Source of the DNA: an uncultured Alphaproteobacteria bacterium
Lineage (GTDB): Bacteria; Pseudomonadota; Alphaproteobacteria; CAAHEQ01; UBA3637
Length of the DNA: 46,512 nt
Assembly (NCBI GenBank): GCA_944392125.1
Contig: CALXVP010000011.1
Span: 1 to 46,512, forward strand
Reading direction: 5' to 3'
Shown one piece after another: positions 6,965 through 13,244 of the stretch (positions are counted from its first letter, which is position 1; each line of letters begins with the position of its first letter). Both the position numbers and the translations under genes were made by a program. A model generated the notes under the pieces. It made no database searches, had not been told where the DNA came from, and was given only the letters and a program-made list of their open reading frames with translations.

Positions 6965-8011
6965 ATGACTGAAATCATAGAGAAAAAGGATCAATCTAAT
7001 TATTTATACTCCGTTGAATTTTTAAGAATAGCATTTTTGTCTTTAATTATTATTGGACATATAGGAGAAATTTTACCGTACATAAATAGATTTATTCTAA
7101 AATTTTTCGGAACAAGCACTTTCAAAGGTTGGTTTGGTGTTGAATATTTTTTTATCATCGGTGGATTTTTTCTTTATAACAAAATTCAGCAAGCAGATAA
7201 TGCATTCAGCCTTATCAAAAAAATATATGCCAGATTGGTTCCAACATTACTTTTCATTTTTTTACTTTGTGTTGTTTTTACGGGATCAAAGATTCATCAA
7301 CTTCCTTCAATTTTAGCTCTGACTACGGGACTATCCATCCCTTCTGTAACAATCGGATGGGGTGATTGGTATGTTGGTGTTTATTTTTGGAGCAGTTGCC
7401 TGCTCATCGGTTTATTTATGACTTGTAAAAAACAAGCATTTTTGTTTTTGTGTATTATCATGTATATCCTTATATGTTTAGAATTTAATGCTCCATATTT
7501 GGGTTGGATGAAAACATATTATACATTTATCGGAAATCAATTTACGCGTGGAATTTGTAGCATGGGAATCGGGATGACGGCAGCTTTTATAGCCACACAA
7601 CTTTCTTTAAAAAAAGGACCTATTACCGAAATATTATGCAGCATTGTTGAAGTTTTGTGTATCATATCCACTTTTTCATATCTAATTTTTCCGAAATCAA
7701 CGCCTTTTACATTTTTAGAAATTCAAATTATTTTTGGAATCTTAATGATTTCATTTAATTCATCATATGGATATATCTCCACTATTTTGAATAACATATC
7801 TTATATTAAGTATATATCACGCTATACATATTCTATTTTCCTAGCGCATATCATACCTATTCGTTTATTAGATTCTCTCTCTCAGAAAAATATAAGTGAA
7901 TTTAAAGTTTTCTTTATTGTCTTTGGAATGGCCATTTCCATCGGCATTTTAGAATATCACCTTATTGAAAAAAAACTGGTTCCATGGTTAAAAAAATGTT
8001 TTATTAAATAA
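6965..8011 (+). CDS. Membrane acyltransferase, acyltransferase-3 family (surface polysaccharide O-acylation type)
   Basis: A 348-aa polytopic membrane protein with about ten hydrophobic segments. The N-terminal pattern SVEFLRIAFLSLIIIGHI with His32 matches the family's conserved region, as does WFGVEYFFIIGGFFLY, the typical segment after the first loop. Members transfer acetyl or other acyl groups to lipopolysaccharide, peptidoglycan or exopolysaccharide. The ATG at 6965 is preferred; a TTG at 6902 would add 21 residues, and neither has a clear ribosome binding site. The gene is very AT-rich and is bracketed by two copies of the structured repeat, which suggests it arrived as a cassette. Confidence 0.8.
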   Translation: MTEIIEKKDQSNYLYSVEFLRIAFLSLIIIGHIGEILPYINRFILKFFGTSTFKGWFGVEYFFIIGGFFLYNKIQQADNAFSLIKKIYARLVPTLLFIFLLCVVFTGSKIHQLPSILALTTGLSIPSVTIGWGDWYVGVYFWSSCLLIGLFMTCKKQAFLFLCIIMYILICLEFNAPYLGWMKTYYTFIGNQFTRGICSMGIGMTAAFIATQLSLKKGPITEILCSIVEVLCIISTFSYLIFPKSTPFTFLEIQIIFGILMISFNSSYGYISTILNNISYIKYISRYTYSIFLAHIIPIRLLDSLSQKNISEFKVFFIVFGMAISIGILEYHLIEKKLVPWLKKCFIK

Positions 8012-8302
8012 GATCATCTTATTGAAATACACGACGCTTTTCTTCTGAAAAACACTATGCATTTTTCTCAATAAAAAATTGACTCGTATCGTCATCAAAA
8101 AATGAGAAAAAATAGCTACATTCAGATAGAGTACGAATACCACCCACATAAACTGCGACACAAGTAATACGACGGATATTGGCATTGTTATAAAAAATGT
8201 CTATTTTACATCTTAGAATAATACAGTCATATTTTTGAATAAAAAACTATATTTGATAAATATTAATATGACATTTTACCAGACTTCTCCGGACAAAGAG
8301 AG

Positions 8303-8331
8303 AAACATCTACGAAAAGCGGGTGTTTTTTT
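8303..8331 (+). terminator. Hairpin plus T run inside structured repeat copy 3
   Basis: AAACATCT (8303-8310) pairs with GGGTGTTT (8320-8327), followed by T residues. It lies 290 bases after the acyltransferase stop, so it could end that transcript. Confidence 0.65.
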
Positions 8332-8336
8332 GTATG

Positions 8337-8461
8337 GGCTGAGGAGATGAGAGTCAATGAATGGCGTTGGTTCGTTCACAAAGCGGAAACAGAGTAGACG
8401 TCCGCAGGATGGTCCTGAGGGAAGCGAGGGATAAACCGAGAGGTTTACAATCCAGCCAGCC
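8337..8461 (+). ncRNA. Candidate structured RNA within repeat copy 3
   Basis: GGCTG (8337-8341) pairs with CAGCC (8457-8461). The internal hairpins of copy 2 are preserved, with G-U or A-U replacements and an AAACC-GAGA-GGTTT hairpin. Function unknown. Confidence 0.45.
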
Positions 8462-8465
8462 CGGT

Positions 8466-8720
8466 AAAAATTGATAAGTTGTTGGAAATTAAATCTTTTT
8501 TGTTATTTTGCAATCAGCTAATTTATCTGGTACGCGAATTTTTAAAAAACCTTATCTCAATCTTATTCAGCAAAACATCTGCTCTTAAAACAAATGCAAG
8601 CATAAAACTATCTAAAATCTTCATCGGAAAGTAAAGATCTTTGCCGTTAACCGCGGGTTTTATGCCGACTCAAAAACACGTCCCAGGGTTGATTTAAATG
8701 CGCTGTGGATTTTTTTAGAT
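8466..8720. other. Non-coding interval downstream of the envelope operon
   Basis: The first 45 bases are a decayed copy of the segment after repeat copy 1 (2123-2168). The rest is AT-rich apart from a short GC patch near 8641-8710. No gene is supported. Confidence 0.45.
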
Positions 8721-8749
8721 AAAAAACCTCGATTTCATTAAAACCGAGG
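8721..8749 (-). terminator. Terminator of the five-gene envelope operon
   Basis: On the minus strand CCTCGGTTT pairs with AAATCGAGG around a 5-base loop (8727-8749) and is followed by six T. It lies just downstream of the last gene's stop codon at 8788. Confidence 0.85.
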
Positions 8750-8787
8750 CTAAATTATAAAACAAAACCTAAGAAAAGGATGTTTTA

Positions 8788-9930
8788 TTAGTCAAGTATC
8801 AACGAATAATCAACCGGTTGAGCCGGTGCGACTTTCTTTTTTGCAGGTCGCGTTGCTTCAGTACTTTTAGATACTTTATAGTCGGGGAAAATATCAGTCA
8901 AAAGTTTATTTGAAGCATCTTTTACAGCACGATTTACCAGTAATTCTTCTACATTATAACAAGAAGAAAAAGCACTTTCTTTGCTGAAGTTCTTTTCAAC
9001 AGAACCTGAAGATACGATTTCCATTGTTGCTGTTTCTAAAATCCGATAAGATAATTTTAGTTTTGAAGAACTTTTATAATTTGTTTCACCCGTCAACTCA
9101 ATAAATTCCTTTGTTTCTGTTGCCGAAAAGTTTTCGATTGTTCCAACTAAAATATAATCGGCAGGAACGATATTTTTTAAACGAATTTTATTTTCAGATA
9201 AAGTCAAGTCAGATGCAATTAAAGATAACTCATCCGCATAGTTATCAAAATTATTCCTGTCGACTAAATTGAACTTTCTGCTGGGAAGTAAATTTTCAAT
9301 AAAAGCATTCGTTACCAATGTATTTAAATCGTCTAAAGATACTTTTTGTCCCAAACAGTTAAACTGTTTCAAGCCTTTGAATGGCAAAACCGCTAAAGAA
9401 TATTCAGCTTTTTTAATCAAATTTTTTGATTCATAATCCTTAGAATCATGTTTTTCAACAATGGCCTTAATCTTCACTTGATGCACACCATTTTTGGTAG
9501 TGTGTTCAGTAACTTCGTATGAAGATACAACCCCTTTATATTTTGCGGGAATATGTTTAGAATTATCTTTAACTCCTGCCGTGATTGTATCTGTATTATG
9601 CTCTTCATAGCTATTTTTTGAGTTAACATTCCCTTTTGCATCCAAAAAACTTTCTCTGTCAAAATTTCCTTTGGCATTTAAAGTTGCATCTGCGTTTGAA
9701 GAACTCCTACCACTTTGAGATTGTTCTCTTGTTATCGATGATGAGACATCGATTTTATGAAGCCCGTTTCCTTCAATGGAAATTTCACTGGTTTGTCTAA
9801 CCGCATTTTCAACAGCATTTAGAACCGCCCAATCATAATTTTCACCTTCACCAATCGCAGTAACACTTATTTCTTTGGCTTGAACGCTGAACGATGTTAA
9901 AAAAAGCAATAATGCAAATAATTTTTTCAT
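8788..9930 (-). CDS. Periplasmic CsgG-domain protein
   Basis: A 380-aa protein with a clear signal peptide (cut near SFSVQA-KE). The N-terminal part (residues 20-160) begins with a motif seen in LPP20/FlgT-N type domains (SVTAIGEGENYDWAVLNAVE). Residues about 178-330 resemble the CsgG family: LAVLPF, then a VDRNNF box and ADYILVGTIENF. The tail is Lys/Pro-rich. CsgG-family proteins range from the curli secretion pore to periplasmic regulators. This one has no lipobox, and no curli subunits lie nearby, so a curli pore is unlikely. It is the last gene of an operon with LpoB-, YcfL- and COG3014-like lipoproteins. AGAAAGGAT precedes the ATG. Confidence 0.7.
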   Translation of the reverse strand: MKKLFALLLFLTSFSVQAKEISVTAIGEGENYDWAVLNAVENAVRQTSEISIEGNGLHKIDVSSSITREQSQSGRSSSNADATLNAKGNFDRESFLDAKGNVNSKNSYEEHNTDTITAGVKDNSKHIPAKYKGVVSSYEVTEHTTKNGVHQVKIKAIVEKHDSKDYESKNLIKKAEYSLAVLPFKGLKQFNCLGQKVSLDDLNTLVTNAFIENLLPSRKFNLVDRNNFDNYADELSLIASDLTLSENKIRLKNIVPADYILVGTIENFSATETKEFIELTGETNYKSSSKLKLSYRILETATMEIVSSGSVEKNFSKESAFSSCYNVEELLVNRAVKDASNKLLTDIFPDYKVSKSTEATRPAKKKVAPAQPVDYSLILD

Positions 9931-9944
9931 TTAATCATCCTTTC

Positions 9945-10538
9945 TTACCAAGTGACGGCATTCTTATCTGCAAGTTTTTTAATTTTCTTTTCACCTTCCC
10001 AAATTGTTAAACCATTAGATAAATCAGTCATCGATAAAGAAAATCTATATTCAATGCGTTTATCTCCGGATACAATAAATTCTCTTTGAGTGATTTTTCC
10101 GGATAAACTTAATTCAGGAGCAGCTAAAGAGCCTGCTTTACGAACATTTGCTTGATTAAATTCTTTGGATTTTCTAAGTTGACTTGATTTCATAACCATT
10201 GAATCTTCTTGAAAAGTTGTAACTCTGACTTTACCGCTTTTCATTAATGCAATTCTGATGGATTTTGTCAGTTCATCTGTATCAAGACGTTGCATTGTAT
10301 CATTTTCAATACGTGAAATGACTAAAATATATGGTTGCCCATTAGATTTTGTTAGTGTCCCCATTTCTAACATATCTTCAATCATTGCATTGGCCGCATC
10401 TTCAAAATCACGCCCTTCCAAAGCGGCAGCGCGTTCCGTTGTGTCGTTTTCTGTATCAATCATTTGTGTTTTTGTTGCACACCCACAAACGGATAACATC
10501 ATAAATCCAGCCATCAAAAATGTTATATATCTTTTCAT
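9945..10538 (-). CDS. LpoB-like outer-membrane lipoprotein (penicillin-binding protein activator family)
   Basis: A 197-aa lipoprotein with signal peptide and lipobox ending at Cys20 (SVCGC). The body reads as the LpoB/YcfM fold: ALEGRDFEDAANAMIEDML, ILVISRIENDTMQRLDTDEL, VRVTTFQED and a C-terminal LSMTDLSNGLTIWEGEKKI. In enteric bacteria LpoB activates the peptidoglycan synthase PBP1b. Here it is shorter, with no Pro-rich linker, and sits between a YcfL-like and a CsgG-like gene. AGGAAAGGAT lies upstream of the start. Confidence 0.8.
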   Translation of the reverse strand: MKRYITFLMAGFMMLSVCGCATKTQMIDTENDTTERAAALEGRDFEDAANAMIEDMLEMGTLTKSNGQPYILVISRIENDTMQRLDTDELTKSIRIALMKSGKVRVTTFQEDSMVMKSSQLRKSKEFNQANVRKAGSLAAPELSLSGKITQREFIVSGDKRIEYRFSLSMTDLSNGLTIWEGEKKIKKLADKNAVTW

Positions 10539-10552
10539 ATTACATCCTTTCC

Positions 10553-10930
10553 TTAATGAATAATTCCATCGCCTAAGTCATCGGTGATGTGTATTTTATA
10601 AGTAACAGCTCGTTTCGATGGAGACGTTATTTTCCAAGTAAACTCCATATTTTCTATAAGCTTGACAGTCTTCCATTTTGATAAATCAGTTGAGATTTTC
10701 ATTCCATTTTTATCAAACCATTCTGTTTTATAATATATCATTTGTGTGCTTGGAGACATTCCCGTTACCTGAACAAATACTTGCCCATCTCGTTCTCTTA
10801 CCGTTGAAATCGCATTAATGTATGCTAACTCTACATCGGAATTAATTGAAAATGTGGAACGATCATATTCTAATGGTGTTGCGCATCCTGCTAACCAAAG
10901 TAATGAAATTCCTAAAAGTATTTTTTTCAT
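10553..10930 (-). CDS. YcfL-like lipoprotein (DUF1425 family)
   Basis: A 125-aa protein with signal peptide and lipobox at Cys16 (WLAGC). The motif TVRERDGQVFVQVTGMSPS and the later YYKTEWFDKNGMKI match YcfL, a small lipoprotein encoded next to lpoB in many Gram-negatives. Its function is unknown. The start is set at 10,930, not at the upstream in-frame ATG, because AAGGAAGG lies just before it. Confidence 0.75.
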   Translation of the reverse strand: MKKILLGISLLWLAGCATPLEYDRSTFSINSDVELAYINAISTVRERDGQVFVQVTGMSPSTQMIYYKTEWFDKNGMKISTDLSKWKTVKLIENMEFTWKITSPSKRAVTYKIHITDDLGDGIIH

Positions 10931-10943
10931 ATTGTTTCCTTCC

Positions 10944-12368
10944 TTACAAATCAAATACACTTATAGCAGGAGTAGTTCCGCTAACAGGTACTCGAACATA
11001 AATTAAAGAATGCCCTTCTTCGGGAACGGAAACATTTAATGTTTGAGAACCGACCTGTAATGTTAAATTATTACCGTTCTTTTTAATTTTAGCTAATTGC
11101 ACATTTTTGGGTAACCCATACCAACTTCTTGTATCTGCCGTCGTTGTTGCTACAGAATAAGCGCCTACTGAAAAACCGGCTATTTCACCAATCAATTCTG
11201 CATCAGTTCCTTTTGTTGATTGACGCAAAGCAACTTGAGCCGCCGTTTGTATCGTTAGTTTTGTAACAGCTTTTGCAACAATTCCCGGTAATCTTTCTTT
11301 AAATTCGGAAATAAAAATATTATCCATATTTGTCAATAAATATGTTTGCGCACTTTGTTTGCCGTTTGAAACAGAAATGTTTGGATAGGCTTCTGCTCGT
11401 TCATTTGGATACGGTAATGCTAAAGAAACAGTTTTAACATCTTTTGTAACTAAGAAAATAGGTAAATCAATTTTAAAATCTTTTAAATTTGTAATTTCCC
11501 CATTTTCAAAAACAACCCAAGCGGTTGGTTCAATAATATTCCTTTGACCTGAAGCCAATCGATCGGCCAAAGCTAAATCTTCTTGAACATAAGGGTTGTT
11601 ATACATCATACCACGTACACGTTTTAAATAATTTGAAGCTGTTTCATAATCACTGCTACTCGTCCCATTTAACATAAAGTAAAGACCGCTTAAATAAGTC
11701 ACATACGGATTTACAAAATCTGCATAACCTTTCCATTTGGAAAATTCTGCATAATTAGACATGACCGAAGAAATGTTTTGATTATTTCCTTGTCTAACAG
11801 CAGTATCCATTTCTGCGGTTTCTTTTGCGGTTTCTTGCTTTTGCTTTTCAATTTCCCTGCTAAATTCTTTTACGGCATTTTGTTGCACGGCATAAGCACG
11901 ATTGATTTGAATTTTTGCTTCTTCTTTATCTTTCAAAGAGAGGGCATTCATAAAAGAATAAGCGTGCAAATAAATGCTATCCATAATCATGGGATTATAA
12001 TCAACAAGGCTGGCATTAGCAACTACTTCTGCTGTTCCTCGACCAATACCGGATGAAGCAAAGCCTTCTTGTATAGAAGTTGAAGCTGTTGTAAACAGTG
12101 CATTTGACAATTCAGTTTTTTTTGCCAAAAACAAAGCTGTTCCTGCATTTAATTTTTCATCAATATTGTAATCTTCTAAATCCATATCTTCTACGGTTTT
12201 ATTACAAATATCTTTATCATCCAATACAGCACCAGCAGCTTCACAATAATTTGCCTGTTGATATGATTGGGTATACGTTTCAAATTTTTGTTTATTGCTT
12301 AAACCACAAGCAGATAGCAATAAAACAAGAGACAACGCCGTTGTTGACTTTATAAAAGTAGTTGTCAT
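10944..12368 (-). CDS. COG3014-like lipoprotein with helical repeat body
   Basis: A 474-aa lipoprotein with lipobox at Cys21 (LLSAC). It is rich in helices, with TPR-like features: AGTALFLAKKTELSNALF and YLSGLYFMLNGTSSSDYETASNYL. A C-terminal beta-rich region includes VSGTTPAISVFDL. Its position upstream of YcfL- and LpoB-like genes matches the order I associate with COG3014 clusters in other Gram-negatives. The family's function is not known; assembly or trafficking of surface material is a guess. Confidence 0.7.
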   Translation of the reverse strand: MTTTFIKSTTALSLVLLLSACGLSNKQKFETYTQSYQQANYCEAAGAVLDDKDICNKTVEDMDLEDYNIDEKLNAGTALFLAKKTELSNALFTTASTSIQEGFASSGIGRGTAEVVANASLVDYNPMIMDSIYLHAYSFMNALSLKDKEEAKIQINRAYAVQQNAVKEFSREIEKQKQETAKETAEMDTAVRQGNNQNISSVMSNYAEFSKWKGYADFVNPYVTYLSGLYFMLNGTSSSDYETASNYLKRVRGMMYNNPYVQEDLALADRLASGQRNIIEPTAWVVFENGEITNLKDFKIDLPIFLVTKDVKTVSLALPYPNERAEAYPNISVSNGKQSAQTYLLTNMDNIFISEFKERLPGIVAKAVTKLTIQTAAQVALRQSTKGTDAELIGEIAGFSVGAYSVATTTADTRSWYGLPKNVQLAKIKKNGNNLTLQVGSQTLNVSVPEEGHSLIYVRVPVSGTTPAISVFDL

Positions 12369-12385
12369 GTCATTCCTTATTAATT

Positions 12386-12670
12386 CTATTTAACCAACGT
12401 TTTCAAAACATTTACTGCCAATGTTACAGTTGTATCATCAACATTTTTTAATGCTAATTTTGTTGAACAAGTCGTTGCAATTTCTGTGGCAGTTGTGTCA
12501 ATTGTTGCTTCTGTCAATTTCCCGGCATTCAACATTTTTGTCCCTTCTTCCAGTAAACACTTGTTTAATAAAACTTTATCGCTATCCATATCTACTTTTG
12601 GTAAAGAAAATGCGCCGGCTGTTGTTCCGGTCATCGCAAGGATAAAAGCGATTGCTAAATATTTTTTCAT
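12386..12670 (-). CDS. Small secreted protein heading the envelope operon
   Basis: A 94-aa product with a signal peptide (cut near TTAGA-FS). The mature protein is about 74 residues, Thr-rich, with two Cys (NKCLLEEGTKML and ATTCSTKLAL). AAAGGAG precedes the ATG at 12,670; an in-frame ATG at 12,739 lacks an RBS. It is the first gene of the operon, and its upstream region is a copy of the autotransporter/recombinase intergenic region. I do not recognise a family. It could be the exported cargo of the lipoprotein set downstream, but that is speculation. Confidence 0.7.
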   Translation of the reverse strand: MKKYLAIAFILAMTGTTAGAFSLPKVDMDSDKVLLNKCLLEEGTKMLNAGKLTEATIDTTATEIATTCSTKLALKNVDDTTVTLAVNVLKTLVK

Positions 12671-12929
12671 TTTTGCTCCTTTTGTGTAATGAATTAAAAT
12701 TACGAAGACTTTCTTCTCCCGCATTAAACTACAAACCAATAATTAAATCAACCATTTTTTTAATTTTTCTGTATTTTTAATTATATTTTTTGAAAAAATA
12801 TAAAAAATAAAACAAAAAAATTAGTTCAATATATTTATAACAATTTGATTAAATTGAATAAATTTAGAATTATTACAACCACTCCATTAAATGAACCGCT
12901 TTTTTAAACTTTTTATCAGAAGGCGCAAT
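12671..12929. promoter_or_regulatory. Diverged copy of the autotransporter/recombinase divergent region
   Basis: Aligns with 4755-5018 over most of its length (ACTACAAACCAAT, AAATCAACCA, ATTAAATGAACCGC, TTTTTTAAACTTTTTATC). It would carry the promoter for the leftward envelope operon. The strict order of blocks shows that the whole unit, not only the recombinase gene, was duplicated. Confidence 0.6.
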
Positions 12930-13052
12930 ATGATTGCCATAGGCTATATCAGCGTTTTAATGGACAAACAAACGTGTGAACATCAAATTTTAGATGAATT
13001 AAAGGAAGGGGATATTTTGTTTGCTTGCGAAATTTCAACCTCGATTTTTTGA
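12930..13052 (+). pseudogene. Internally deleted, inactive serine recombinase relic
   Basis: The reading frame MIAIGYISVLMDKQTCEHQ aligns with the start of the intact recombinase (MAVIGYIRVSTDKQTCEHQ), then jumps to KEGDILFACEIS, matching KAGDILISCEIS. About 40 residues between are lost, and the frame stops after 40 codons. The catalytic Ser10 is Leu and Arg8 is Ser, so it is inactive even before the truncation. AGAAGG still lies upstream of the old start. Confidence 0.85.
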
Positions 13053-13244
13053 AAATTGAGATTAGTGTTTTTAGCTTTTAAGATAATAATATCTTTCGGA
13101 TTGTATTTAAATATTTACGTGTTTTATTTAAATTAAATACTTAATACCCTTTTTCACATATTAAAATTAACAATTTATTAGCTTTTTTTATGCTAGCATA
13201 ACGCCATCTTTTAACAAATCGGGGATAAACAAAGGGGAAGCAAA
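13053..13244 (+). promoter_or_regulatory. Leader of the 912-aa surface protein with a 14-base palindrome
   Basis: TTATGCTAGCATAA at 13,188-13,201 is a perfect 14-base palindrome 43 bases before the start codon, a possible operator. A hairpin just after the recombinase relic (CTCGATTTT with AAAATTGAG, 13,040-13,060) may stop transcription from upstream. AAGGGGAAG is the ribosome binding site. Confidence 0.4.

Larger units (their letters stand above)
8274..8465 (+). repeat. Structured dispersed repeat, copy 3
   Basis: Direct repeat of the region at about 5912-6108, starting at TTTTACCAGACTTCTCC. Most differences are transitions, many in paired positions. Immediately after it (8466-8510) the sequence resembles the segment that follows repeat copy 1 at 2123-2168, including the start of a hairpin and a T run, but the hairpin is decayed. 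Confidence 0.75.

Noticed and set aside
5893..8465. Integron cassette array with attC sites
   Set aside because: Structured direct repeats flank a gene, but there are no core-site GTTRRRY boxes and no tyrosine integrase in view.
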